Assembly (NCBI GenBank): GCA_036426205.1
Contig: CM071569.1
Span: forward strand, 285,318,418-285,382,417
Source of the DNA: Ascaphus truei
Lineage: Eukaryota > Chordata > Amphibia > Anura > Ascaphidae
Length of the DNA: 64,000 nt
Direction: 5' to 3'
Below the pieces are notes generated by a model. It ran no database searches. It was not told where the DNA came from and worked only from the letters and a program-made list of their open reading frames with translations. Positions 30,307-40,549 of the stretch are shown here, piece after piece (position 1 is the first letter of the stretch; every line of letters begins with the position of its first letter). The translations under genes were made by a program, and so were the position numbers.

Positions 30307-30689
30307 CTGCAAAAAATACAGAAGAATAACAATATACAATATAATGTCCCCTAACCTCTTAATCACCTTAGAGGTTAGTAACCGATAGAGTAATTAAGGG
30401 GTTAACCCTCCCTCACTACCCATCCGGGAGGTCTAAACACCCATCCCCACTACCCACCCGGTGGGCCTTACCACCCATCCTTGGGGCTAATACCCCATTC
30501 ACCCACCCCCACAACCCACAATAAAAACAATAAAAACAATACACACACCAGCCCCACTACCCACCTCCTAGGCCCCACAATAAACATTACCATATTTAAG
30601 AAACATTAATACACCACCCATCCACCACCTGTGCCCCCACATAAAACATGATGAATCTTTTTACATACATGATTAATACCCCAGGCCCC

Positions 30690-31085
30690 TGTGGTCCTGA
30701 TGGGTGTCCGCAGGCCCCACAGTGCACCCCAGGGGGTACCCACGGGTGTCTAGGTGTCTCCGAGTGGTCTCTGCTAGGCGCCGTTGGCCTCCAGGTGGTC
30801 CACGTGAGTCACTACGGGCCCCAAAGGGGTCCATGGGTTGTCCTATGGGTGTCTGGGGGTCCCCGGGTCATCCCCACATGTGTCTGGGGGCCCTCGGGTG
30901 GTTCCCACGGGGGTCTGGGGCCCTCGGGTGGTCCCTGCGGGTCTGCGGGCCCCCACAACTGTGGGGCCCCAGTTCTTCCCCGGAGGTGTCCCCCATGGGT
31001 CCCCAGGTTGTACCCGTGGGCGTCCGTGGGACCTCAGGTGGTAGACGTGGGCGTCCAGGGGTCCTCAAGTGGTCTCCATGGGCCC
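30690..31085. repeat. Degenerate GTCTGGGGGTCC minisatellite
   Basis: Imperfect units of about 24-36 bp built on GGGTGTCTGGGGGTCCCCGG and GGTGGTCC. An inverted, shorter version is at 54780-54970. The open frames across it reflect the repeat, not a gene. Confidence 0.8.
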
Positions 31086-31136
31086 CCGCTGCCCTGCGGT
31101 ACCAAACCTGTATGTAAAAAATAAAACATGTCCTGC

Positions 31137-31767
31137 TGTAGTGCCGACGAGTATTCTAAAACAAATCTGGGGCAATCACCAACAAGATCCAGGTACATGC
31201 TGGGTACATGCTGGGTACATGCTGGTTACATGCTGGGTACACGCTGGGTACACGCTGGGTACACGCTGGGTACACGCTGGGTACACGCTGGGTACATGCT
31301 GGGTACACGCTGGGTACATGCTGGGTACACGCTGGGTACACGCTGGGTACATGCTGGGTACATGCTGGGTACATGCTGGGTACATGCTGGGTACACGCTG
31401 GGTGCATGCTGCAACATTTCAGTGACATTTCTGCAGACAGACAATTGGCCCATTGGTTTAACAGCGGGGGTCCCTGGCAGTCCCATTCAAACTGAATGGG
31501 ACTGCCAGGGACCCCTGCTTTGTTAATCTGATGGCCCTTAGTCTCTGCAGAAATGTCACTGAATTGCGGCATTGTACCCAGCGTGTACCCAGCGTGTACC
31601 CAGCATGTACCTGCATGTACCCAGCATGTACCGCATTCCAGCATGTACCCACACTGTACCCAGCATTGTACCCAGCATGTACCCAGCATGTACCTGGATC
31701 TTGTTTGGTGATACCCCAGATTTTTCCAAGGCAAGTTTAAGGCAAGTTTTAGAATACTTGTCGGCGC
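31137..31767. mobile_element. Foldback element with 12-bp tandem arrays in its arms
   Basis: The outer arms GTGCCGACGAGTATTCTAAAAC and GTTTTAGAATACTTGTCGGC are inverted copies, as are the AACAAGATCCAGGTACATGC flanks. Each arm holds a tandem array of GGGTACATGCTG/GGGTACACGCTG (about 17 units left, fewer right). The centre is a long palindrome around TCCCATTCAAACTGAATGGGA (about 31478-31510). A relative with the same centre is at 44328-44606. Confidence 0.88.
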
Positions 31768-31956
31768 ACCTGTACATTTTATCAATACATCCCCCTCCTC
31801 CCCCCCCCCCCACCCCCGCTGCCACCACCGCCACCAAATACATACAGTACAGTAATGGGCAAAATAACTATTATTCAGATATGGATAATAGATTATCTGC
31901 CCATTATTAAACACATTAACCAGCATAAATAAAGTAAATAAAAATGTTCTACTTAC

Positions 31957-31996
31957 CCCTGCAATGTCCTCGTCAGGACACTGCAAGGTCCATGTC
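31957..31996 (-). other. Exon-like cassette 2 in the composite repeat
   Basis: On the minus strand CTGGCAACAGAG precedes GACATGGACCTTGCAG..., a 40-nt segment followed by GTAAGT. The cassette at 54533-54581 begins GACATGGACCTGCAG and is 9 nt longer. Confidence 0.4.
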
Positions 31997-32229
31997 CTCT
32001 GTTGCCAGAAAAATACATAGCAAAAATACATTCTAATGTCCCCTAGCCCCTTAATTATCAAGAAAGTAATTAAGGGGTTAACCCACCCTGCCTGATACCC
32101 AGCCGGGAGGCCTTACCACCCTCCCAGGCAACTACCCCCCTCCTTTACCCATTCATTTGTACAGTGGGTACATCATGCCCATATATAATATATATATAAT
32201 ATTGGGCATGATTGACCAATATGCAAATA

Positions 32230-32410
32230 AATGGGGAAGGATTCCAAAAAGAGGCCCAAATAAAAACATAACTAAGCTAAATACAACACAGCACATATCA
32301 AAAATCAAACACAGCACATCTCAAAATAAAACATAGCACATATTAAAATAAAACACATAGCAAAATCAAACACAGCACATCTCAAAATCCAATAAAACAC
32401 ATAGCAAAAT
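32230..32410. repeat. A-rich tandem array (AACACAGCACATCTCAAAAT units)
   Basis: Five to six degenerate units of about 25-35 bp sharing ACACAGCACAT and TCAAAAT. Low complexity, part of the composite repeat. Confidence 0.7.
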
Positions 32411-32558
32411 AAATATATAACAAATGCCAATCAAACAATTGAATAGCACAGTGTGTACATGATGCAAACCATATGTGTATCATTTAACACTATGCCGTCA
32501 ATGCTCAAGCTAAAAGAAACAATTACAAACAAGATCCAATGCCATCCAAAAAAATAAG

Positions 32559-34361
32559 TGTAGCCAGGTCCCCTCTGGCTCCCCAGACATTCAGTTCTCT
32601 CGCTCTCACCTGCGACAGCGTGAGGGCAGTTGCGGGGGCTCCCGGCGACATCAGCTACAGGGCGCCGCCATCTTGTGTGCGTTTGCACATACGCGGAAGT
32701 TTGCGCGCGTGCAGTATAGCCTCAGATGCGATATGGCAGCCATTACAGGAAGTGAGAAGAGACGCTCCATAGTCAGGGACATCCCCCAGTTCGCACATGC
32801 ACAGTTAGCAGCGGCGGCGGCAATTACACAGCGCGCACGAGGCCCCAATGTTAAAGAGCGCCACCAAGGACTACAATTCCCAGCAGCCTCTGGGGACTGC
32901 ACTTTCACCCTGGTCACAGGCAGCCAGACAGCCAATAAGGCCTCGTTCAGGGTGCAGGCTTTGGAGGGAGGGCGTGCTGATGTGCGTGCGGCCGTGGGAT
33001 ACAATGTATTTAAAGTGAACTGTGGTTGTCAGGGTAGCAGCTGCCCTGTCTCCGAAGCCCAGAGTTGACGCTGGCTACAGTTTCAATAAACAAAAAATTC
33101 ATTTTTTGAAGCTGCAGCAGCGTCACTGGGACCTCGGCAGCCAATTAAATCATTTTTGAGAATGATTTCAAGACTGCAACTTGGATCCCTAACCTGCCGT
33201 CTGTAGCCCCGCCCCCTCCCCACCTCCTCAACTCCTGAAAAAGTCTGCTGGGAGGATGAACACACATCGCCCAGCAGACTGCCGCCCTCCCTCCCGAACG
33301 CCCTCCCTCCAACTCCTGCCTCTGGCACCCTGAACGAGGCCTAAGGCTGACAGATTCTCATGCTGCAAAGTTGCAACAATGTTGTGTGAAGACAGGGATT
33401 GTCAGTTAGGAGCTGGGACACAGAGAGGGGAGGGTGTGTTTGTGCAGGGAGGAAAGTAGCCTCCTGCACTAGGCCAGAAGTCTCCCCTTAGCCCCCAGCT
33501 AGGCCCTACTCACCTCAGCTTGTGGTTACTACAGGGACTCCCCTTAGACTAGGGACAGGGTCCTGTAGAACCTAGACAAGTGACGGTCCAGCCAGGAACC
33601 GTGACGATCCTGGAAATTGCTGTGAAGGTGAATTGCTGTGAAGGTATAACATCCTCTGCGTTAGCAGAGATAAGAGACATTATAAAAGTGGATCACTCCA
33701 TGCGGGAGCCACCCACCGTTGAGGCGGAGGCATCTTGGATCATCTCCTGGAGCAAGGGATTCCAAGCAAAGGTCATCTGCGCACCCGGTAGCAGGAGCAC
33801 CGGGCAGGTATTATCCAAGTCACCAAGTCCACCACCTATACACTTCATCTTAGTGGGCAGCGCTGTTCCACACGTGGGTGGGGTTGTGGGACTCTTGGGA
33901 CTTTGGGTACAAGGACTTTGGGGATACTGTGTAAGGAGGTTATAGCCCAGTTAGGGGCAAGGTTATAGCTGCCAGCTAGTGGCAGAGGGTGGCATATATA
34001 TCGTTGTGCATACTGATGATGTTGCACTGTGAAAGTATGATACTCTGTGTTGTGTTGCTATACAATATGATGTGATGTGATGTTATTGTGTTATTTGCTC
34101 GTTCAGTAAACCTTTTAGCCATAACCCTGGTGTATGTGGTTTCTGGGTGGGTTCCTATGCTAGGCCCATTCTACATTCCTATAGAATCCTACATAGGTGG
34201 AGGCTCTGACCGACGAGAACGTTCCAGAGATTCACCCCAGGCTCTCACTAGCGGAGGCTCAGGCCTCCTGTGAGCCTGACAGGTATAACGCACCACACCA
34301 GGTAACATTAGGTTCCCCGCACACACTATATGCAATTGGGTGGGGGGGCATACCCGTTACA
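32559..34361 (+). mobile_element. Solo LTR (about 1.4 kb plus nested MITE), TSD TAAG
   Basis: Starts TGTAGCCAGG, ends CCCGTTACA and is flanked by TAAG (32555-32558 and 34362-34365). Near the 3' end TGTATGTGGTTTCTGG and GGTGGAGGCTCTGACCGAC recall the GGAGGCGCTG region of families A and B. It sits inside the composite repeat, so it is younger than that. Confidence 0.75.
32939..33341. mobile_element. Harbinger-type MITE (403 bp) in the solo LTR
   Basis: Perfect 17-bp terminal repeats (GGCCTCGTTCAGGGTGC at 32939-32955, inverse at 33325-33341) and a TAA duplication on both sides. The interior has further inverted segments (GGAGGGAGGGCG and CGCCCTCCCTCC). Non-coding. Confidence 0.88.
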
Positions 34362-34720
34362 TAAGAAAATAAAAACAACTCAAGAAGTAAAAAGAAATAA
34401 ATTACCACCAATCAATTAAGCCAATCCAAAATCAATTACACAATTTACAATTAAAACAGCAAAACCAAACCATTAATAAATAAATGAAAGCTCAAAGTAA
34501 CCACCATCAGCAAAAATATAACTAACAAAATGAAGCCACTATTACAAAGCAAGCTCCCTCCCCCCGAAATAAACTATTGAAAACACCACTAAAAAATACA
34601 TCTTACAAAATAAAAACTAAATTGCACCAACATTTCTAAACAAACAAGCAAACTGCATTCAACATACATTAAAACAAGCATTTGCAAAAACAGCCACTGG
34701 TACCCATGAGACAGGCGGAA
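34362..34720. repeat. Composite repeat copy 1, right part (AT-rich array)
   Basis: Degenerate AATCAATTAAGCCAATCC-like units, the inverse of the TTGGCTAGTG/TTAATTAATT array at 53940-54240 in copy 2. It continues copy 1 past the solo LTR. Confidence 0.5.
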
Positions 34721-35222
34721 CCTGGCTCTTATGGCCCTGTCATCTCTACGCAACTTACAGTAAGTACCTTCCGACCAGCTCTTTGGCCGGGTAGTACCCA
34801 AAATCCTGGATCCTTAGGGTTTACTTTCCTATTTAATCCATCAGGGCCCTTAGGGACACGTACTCCTAACTTAATTTCGCTCTCTTTTACAGAGTACTTC
34901 GCCAGATTCCTCAGGAGTAAATACACCCTCTTCCCACCAATGGTCAACTACAGGACCCTTAATCAGGATAAACCTGGTGTATTTTATCTCAGGGGCATAA
35001 CCCTGGAACATAAGGTACCACCACTTACATGTGTCCTGTGATAGGGACTCAGATCCTGCACTATCAGGTCTGGCATGCACTGGTGAGAATGCACTTGCCT
35101 GCCACCCACCTCGACCTCAGAACTGGACCAGACTACTCTTTGCCTGCCGCCTGCCTCGACCCCAGAACCGTACCTGACTACCCCTGCATCCCAGGCCTCT
35201 GATCCCAGGCCTTGGCGCAGTG
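34721..35222. other. Unassigned; possible LTR-element remnant
   Basis: Contains a two-fold tandem unit of about 55 bp (TTGCCTGCCACCCACCTCGACC, then TTGCCTGCCGCCTGCCTCGACC) at 35095-35185. An intron-like stretch opens ACAGTAAGTACC near 34758 and closes CTCTTTTACAG near 34893. I recognise no protein. Confidence 0.3.
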
Positions 35223-36000
35223 TATTACTCCCTACCTCTGGCCTGCGGGTCCGTATCCTGTCTTGCAGTCAGCAATGTTACAGGGGCAGCGCAGGAGAAG
35301 TCTTGTACAGTAGGTGGGAGTGGAGATGATAAGGCAGGAGGAAAGGCGGATGTTGTCGACAGAACATAGGGGCGTTTAGTTATATATTTGGGGTTGAGGG
35401 CTGAGATGTTAGGGGGGGCACCATTGTTGAGAGCTTTGTAAATCCTGAACAAGTGTTTTGAATTTGATTGTAGAGAGTATGGGAAGCCAGTGTAGGGATT
35501 TGCATAGTGGAGCCGTAGAAGTGAAGTGGTGAGTGAGGTAGAGGAGTCTGGCAGCAGCATTTTGGAATGACTGGAGTTGGGATAGGCGGACAAAGGGAAT
35601 GCCATCTAGGAGATGGTTGCAGTAGTCAAGGCGGGACAAGATTAGTGAGTGCATTAAGATTTTAGCTGCATCATGAGTGAGTCAATATTTTGGAGGTGCA
35701 GACAGCAGGACTTCATGAGGAATGAAGGAGAGATCAAAGATGATCCCTAGACAGCGGCCTTGTGGTGATGATGAGATGATGGTGTTATTGACAGTGAGGG
35801 AGACTTTGGGTGTAGGAGAGGCAGTTGAAGGGGGAAACCGTATTTGCTCTGTTTTTGACCTGTTAAGCTTCAAGTAACGATGAGACACCCAGGAGGAGAA
35901 TGCAGAGAGGCAGTTGGTGACACGGGACAAGAGAGACGGGGAGAGGACAGGGGAGGAGAGGTAAATCTGGGTGTCCTCTGCATAGAGATGAAACTTATGA

Positions 36001-36830
36001 TGAGACAGAGGCCCCAGAATGGGGTCGTAGGCTCCTTAAGGGCTGCGAACTCCGATGGCATTGCGCGGTGGGGGGGGGGGGGGGGTCGGCTAACCTCCTT
36101 CCCCACGGAGTGGAAGGCTGCTTGTCCCTCCATCTAGGGGGAGGGAGGGAGAGGGTATAAAGAGAGGGTCTAGGGAAAGAGTCAGAGCTAACGGAATTCC
36201 CACCCATCCCCAATGTTTGGCTATTGTATTAAACGGTTGGAATGTTATATTAACATGATTTGTATCACACAGGAGCAGTTTGTCTCCTCGTCACAGCGGA
36301 GCTGCCGCGCCAGCCAAGCTCACGAGACGGAGAAAGGGCGAGGACTTTAGGGTCCGCCCGTCAGCTGGAGCCCCTAGAACAGCGCGGCAGGCTGGAGGCG
36401 CCGGCTTTAGGGCCGGGCCGGCCTATGCCCAATCAACGCTGGTAAAAGGCTGGGCGCCAGCTTTAGGGCTGGGCCTAAGCTGACCCTAGGGGCGGGAGGG
36501 GAAAGGAAGCAGCCCAACATCGGCTGAATAAGGATCTCCCCCTCCCATTTTACAGTGCTTTTGGGCGGGGGGAGGGAGCGGGCCAATTGCTGGCTGCCTG
36601 GGCAAGGATCTCCCCCCCATGCACATGCTACGGGCGGGGGGAGGGAGCGTGGCCAATTGCTGGCTGTCTGGGCAAGGATCTCCCCCCCATTTCGCATGGA
36701 TCCTGCTGGGCTGGCGGGCAGGCTGGTTGATTTTAACAGCGGGTGTTAAAATAAAGCTGTGACCTTTTCTTCCAACCTGGTGTGGTGTGACGTTATTTGG
36801 TTTAGCGTTACAAAGGAGGGGCGGCGCCTA
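36001..36830 (+). mobile_element. LTR-like insertion in the L2 copy
   Basis: Starts near TGAGACAGAGG and ends near TTTAGCGTTACA. It contains TATAAAG (36157), ATAAAGCTGTGACC (36751) and a tandem pair of about 90 bp (GGCGGGGGGAGGGAGCG, GGCCAATTGCTGGCTG, GGGCAAGGATCTCCCCCC). L2 codons for adjoining RT motifs lie on either side. Exact ends and duplication are not resolved. Confidence 0.55.
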
Positions 36831-37122
36831 AAGCCTTTAAAGCCTAAAGATTGTATTAGTTCACCAAGAGAAGAGGTGTCGGGTGAGAAGAGCAGAGGAC
36901 CAATGACAGAGCCTTCTGAACACCAAGAGGGAGTGAAGAGGAGGAGACACCAGAGAAGGAGACACTGAAGGAGTGGTTGGACAGGTACTGTAGGACTTGA
37001 ACCAGAAGAAGGCTGTGTCACAGAGGCCAATGGAGTGGAGAGAGCGCAGAAGAAGGGGGTAATCAACAGTGCCGAAGGCAGCAGAGAGATCAAGAAGAAT
37101 TAGTAAGGTGAAATAACTCTTA

Positions 37123-37654
37123 GGCCGCGGGCATGGTAAGCACTTAGCCACGGGCATGGTCAGCGCTTAGCCGCTGACCCGCGTTGAGCCGCGCTCACGC
37201 TTGTCAGTGAGCCCCTGCAGCCGCAATGAGAGCGGCTTTAGCAAGGGCTCGCGCATACTTCCACAGGTATGCGGAAGCGTGCTGACTTCCACCCAACAGT
37301 CGGATTTTAATTTGAGGGCTGAGTCCGCTCACGTGACGCCAAAGCAGCCAATGAAGATGAGGTGAGTGGAGCAGGGGGAGAGATGTGAATGGGGGAGAGA
37401 TTGCCTGCCAGCGGGGTGAGTTGCTGTTCGGGGGTGGGGGAAGATGGGCCAAGGGGGCAATGTGGTGCTGGGGGGGGGGAGGGGCCCAAGGGGACAATAT
37501 GGTGCTCGGGGGGGGAAGTGGCCCAACTACCGCCTCCAGCCCCACCTTGCAAGCGCACTCACTGCCTCACCGGCCAGGCAAAAGCTCCTGCTGGCGCTGA
37601 CGAGGCACAGCGTGATCGCGCCTCAGCACGTGAGGCTAGAGTATGGACGCAGCC
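37123..37654. mobile_element. Harbinger-type MITE, TSD TTA
   Basis: GGCCGCGGGCATGG at the left and the inverse of GGCTGCGTCCATAC at the right, with TTA on both sides (37120-37122, 37655-37657). GC-rich, non-coding, with a doubled end motif (TTAGCCACGGGCATGG, 37147). Confidence 0.65.
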
Positions 37655-37663
37655 TTAGACTTA

Positions 37664-37843
37664 GGCTGCGCTTATAGTGCCGGCGATGTGACTTTGCGGC
37701 AAAACAAATGTATTGCTGCCGTAGCATGCGCTAATAGTGGAAGCGACATGACGGCTTGGTCGCGATCGCTGGAAATCATGTCCATTTGATTTCTCCAGTG
37801 AACGCAGCATGACATCACCGCCGCCGGCACTATAAGCGCAGCC
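37664..37843. mobile_element. MITE with perfect 21-bp inverted repeats
   Basis: GGCTGCGCTTATAGTGCCGG plus C at 37664-37684 is matched exactly by the inverse at 37823-37843. Left flank TTA, right flank ATA, so a TWA-type duplication with one change is possible. Only 6 bp separates its TTA from the previous MITE. Confidence 0.88.
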
Positions 37844-38267
37844 ATAGTTGTGTATAGGTCACTGGCCACTTTTGTTAGCGCTGTCTCCGTGGAGTGTAGA
37901 GGATGGAAACCAGATTGCAAAGAGTCAATTTAGTGGAGAGAAAGTGGGTTAAGCAGTTGTACTGTATACAAGTCGTTCAAATCGCTTGGAAGCAAAGGGA
38001 AGAAGAGAGAGGGCGGTAGTTAAAGGGAGAGGCGGGGTACAGAGCGGGTTTATTTAGAATGGGCCTGAGGATGAGGGTACCGTATGTTTGAAAGAAGATG
38101 GGAATGTGCCAGAGGTGAAAGAGAGGTTAAAAAGATGAGTTAGGGTGGGGCTTAGAGTGCCAGAGAGCAGAGGAGATATGAGGGAACAGGATCAGGGCAG
38201 GTTGTAAGGCAAGATGATGAGGGGCGCGGTTACCTCGTCACAGGTGAAAATGTATTGAGGGTGGATA

Positions 38268-38372
38268 TAGGTGTGTGGTGGTAGGTAGGTGTGAGAGGGG
38301 AGGTAGGGGTGCGAGGGGAGGTAGGTGTGTGAGGGGAGGTAGGTGTGCAAAGGGAGGTAGGTGTTGTGTATG
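38268..38372. repeat. GGGAGGTAGGTGTG minisatellite in the L2 copy
   Basis: Six degenerate 18-19 bp units (GGGGAGGTAGGTGTGYGAG). They read as a Leu-Pro-Pro-rich stretch in the L2 frame, showing the array arose within former coding sequence. Confidence 0.85.
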
Positions 38373-38680
38373 GAGCTTGACATGAAGAAATGTCTCATCT
38401 GATTGACCTAATATTGTCTGTGAAGTAGGTGGCGAAGTCCGGGCTATGAGGGTAGAAGGCGGTTCAGGTGCAGTTGGGCAGAGAAGGGAATTAAAGTTGG
38501 TGAATTCAGGGTTACAGGACAGAGTTAGTATGAGTGAAGAAAAGTAGGCCAGCTTGGCAAGGGAGAGGACAGCGAGAGGGTGAGAGCATGGACTTATAGT
38601 GGAGTAAGTCTGATTTAGAGCGGGATTTATCAAAGGAAAAAACTCCAATTGCTTTCGGTTGGATTTAGGGGTGACCTGAA

Positions 38681-39366
38681 GTATGTAGAGATACTCAATA
38701 TCATTATACAGTGCAGCAGAGTTAGGAAGTTACATGCGAAGGTACAACTGGAGCTCTAGTTTAACCACTTCAGTGCCATTTAAGGCACTGCAGATGCCTC
38801 TTCCACTGAATGGTGTTATCCCGCATTGCACTCGTGCCCCCCGTTAGAAACCCGCAGTGTGATAATCATGGGCTCATTTCGAGCCTCCCGGTGGAAAGCT
38901 GCACTAATCCCCATCTCCCGGTGGCACGCCGCAGTCCTCTCTGGAACACAGGGGGATTGCTGCCGGCGCTTTGCTCGCAGCCAGCGGAAGGGAACTAATT
39001 ACCGAACAATTACAAGATAAGGAGCTGATCTGGATATACCCAGATTTCGTAGCCCTGGGAAATGGCGGATTAAGTTCCAGGCGCAGCGCCTCCAGAGGTG
39101 CAGTCCCAACAAGCCCAGGAAAGACTACAAACAAAACAAGTGACACATTCTTACAACCAGTCACTAAACATTCAGATACACGCAGAAATGTGGAAGTGTG
39201 CGCAGGAAAAAGACATTCCCTCGGGAATTATATTAGCTGATTTTTTTTATTTTTTTTTAAGCGGGTTCATTTAATTCACACATGATCGACCAGATTGATA
39301 ACTCTAGAGATATACTTCATTATTAACCTGTTTATTAACCTTTTCACCGCTAGACACGCTATAATA
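38681..39366. other. No gene seen
   Basis: Unassigned. Short frames at 38810-38998 and 38971-39240 show no recognisable motifs. Confidence 0.35.
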
Positions 39367-39645
39367 ATGTAACTATGTAACGCAGTACACATCGCGGTGC
39401 ACAGCACTATGTAACTATGTAACGCAGTACACATCGCGATGCACAGCACTATGTAACTATGTAACGCAGTACACATCGCGATGCACCACTATGTAACTAT
39501 GTAACGCAGTACAGATCGCGATGCACAGCACTATGTAACGCAGTACAAATCGCGATTCACAGCACTATGTAACTATGTAACAGAGTACAGATCACGATGC
39601 ACAGCACTATGTAACGCAGTACAAATCGGGATGCACAGCAGTGCG
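39367..39645. repeat. TATGTAAC / GCAGTACACATCGCG minisatellite
   Basis: Six to seven units, about 49 or 40 bp long depending on whether ACTATGTA is single or doubled. Each has ATGTAACGCAGTACA and TCGCGATGCACAGC. Units diverge progressively toward the right. Confidence 0.9.
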
Positions 39646-40206
39646 TTGCAAGCCCTTCTGGTAACTAAAGGTTGTAAGTATAAACCTGAACCCTTAACCT
39701 TTTCACTGCTATAGAGGCGAGCAGTGCATAGAAAAGGAGGGCCAGCGCCTCATATGCTTATTGATGCATTCACTCCGTTTACTTTTGAAACCAGGTAATT
39801 TCCCGTCTCCTGAAGGTTCAAACCCCTTGAAGACATAGGTCCATGTTTACTAAGCATTGCTATACAACAAGACATCTTTAGACGCAGGAAGGCACCTTGA
39901 GAAAGCGCGAAACGCGTAGGTGGGTATTTCTACCTGTTGATGCTTACTTGAGCTGAATAAATACATTTATATGGGAGTTTCGCTGATGGTTTTTGTTCCT
40001 GTTCTGCTGAAGCTCCGTTCCACGCAGACATCGTTTGGATACCTCTTCTCAACGGATTGACACGCGAATGGGACTTGCCTGATCCACTAAGAGAGGGTTT
40101 CATACTAAGGTAACAGGCATTAGCCTTATGATTGTTACCCCCTTCGCACATTTATGTAGCCTAGCCTCCCGGCCGCTATGCCTTTTCCTGGGTCCTACCA
40201 GTGTAA
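39646..40206. other. No gene; fragment with GAAACGCGT motif
   Basis: AGAAAGCGCGAAACGCGTAG at 39899-39918 followed by GCTGAATAAATAC resembles a short recurrent motif also present at 13218-13230. The rest is unassigned. Confidence 0.35.
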
Positions 40207-40542
40207 GGCTAAGGCCCCGGTCACGGCGCTCTAATGCGCGCCCGCGCTTTCGGCTGCGCGTTCCGGCGATTCCCCGGTCTGCAGCTCAATGCAGGAGCAG
40301 AGACCGGGGGGGGGCGTGGCGGAGGAGTGACGGGGGCGCGGCCATGACGTCACCCGGCAGGTTCGCCCTCATTGGCTGAACCGCCGGGGGGCGTGCCTAG
40401 CCGCTCGACGCGAGTTCCTGCTCTCAATTCTATTGAGAGCAGGAGTAGCTCTCGCGCGAGCGCTGCGGCCCCCCCTCGCAGCGGGCCCGGCGCCGTTGCG
40501 GGGAGGGCTCTGGTGAGCGCAGCATGCAGCGGGGGCAAGGCC
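40207..40542. mobile_element. GC-rich Harbinger-type MITE, TSD TAA
   Basis: Left end GGCTAAGGCCCCGG, right end the inverse of GGCCTTGCCCCC, with TAA on both sides (40204-40206, 40543-40545). It contains a 12-bp hairpin (TCCTGCTCTCAA and inverse, 40416-40444) and a CCCCGGTCT inverted pair. It is related to the insert at 9225-9713. Confidence 0.72.
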
Positions 40543-40549
40543 TAAGCCC

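Larger units (their letters stand above)
28880..32558. repeat. Large composite repeat, copy 1 (left part)
   Basis: A several-kilobase repeat with modules that recur at 52140-52480 and, inverted, at 53418-55565. Shared modules are AATAATGGGCAAAAT, TTAATTAAGGGGTTAACCC, exon-like cassettes, a GTCTGGGGGTCC minisatellite and AT-rich AATCAATTA arrays. The outer ends read GGGCCTCGTGCAGTAAG here and, inverted, GGGCTCTATGCTCTAAG in copy 2. No protein domain is recognised. It may be a large non-autonomous DNA transposon. It appears to continue at 34362-34720 beyond a solo LTR. Confidence 0.6.
35225..38680 (-). pseudogene. L2-type LINE ORF2, split by an LTR and two MITEs
   Basis: On the minus strand ORF2 pieces occur in order. 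38.65-38.2 kb: NPEFTNFNSLL, GQSDETFLHVKL. About 38.05-37.85 kb: NYRPLSLLPFASKRFERLVY and LQSGFHPLHSTETALTKV, reverse transcriptase N-terminal motifs. 37.1-36.85 kb: LLILLDLSAAFGTVDYPLLL (motif A) and VIGPLLFS. 36.0-35.68 kb: FHLYAEDTQIYLSS (the YADD box, here YAED) and WVSHRYLKLNRSKTE. 35.65-35.4 kb: ILSRLDYCNHLL, LQSFQNAAARLLY and KSLHWLPI. These are diagnostic of L2. Gaps correspond to the insertions at 37664-37843, 37123-37654 and about 36001-36830. Stops and frameshifts are frequent. Confidence 0.88.

Noticed and set aside
30648..31124. Long collagen-like open frames (Gly/Pro/Val-rich)
   Set aside because: They are produced by the GC-rich GTCTGGGGGTCC tandem array, are open in several frames at once, and have no start context or neighbouring exons.
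31069..31526. Repetitive frames reading Tyr-Pro-Ala-Cys-Thr or Gly-Tyr-Met-Leu
   Set aside because: These are translations of the 12-bp tandem array (a multiple of three), open on both strands. The foldback structure explains them.
34682..35041. Possible spliced host exon (ACAGTAAGTACC ... CTCTTTTACAG)
   Set aside because: Splice-like words occur but the frame shows no known domain and the neighbourhood is repeat-derived. Not enough evidence to call a gene.
39276..39640. CRISPR-like direct repeats
   Set aside because: Units are contiguous tandem repeats without unique spacers of constant length, in a vertebrate context. It is a minisatellite.
40128..40538. CpG island / gene start
   Set aside because: The GC-rich part is a MITE with inverted ends. 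The frames read through its palindromes and have no recognisable product.
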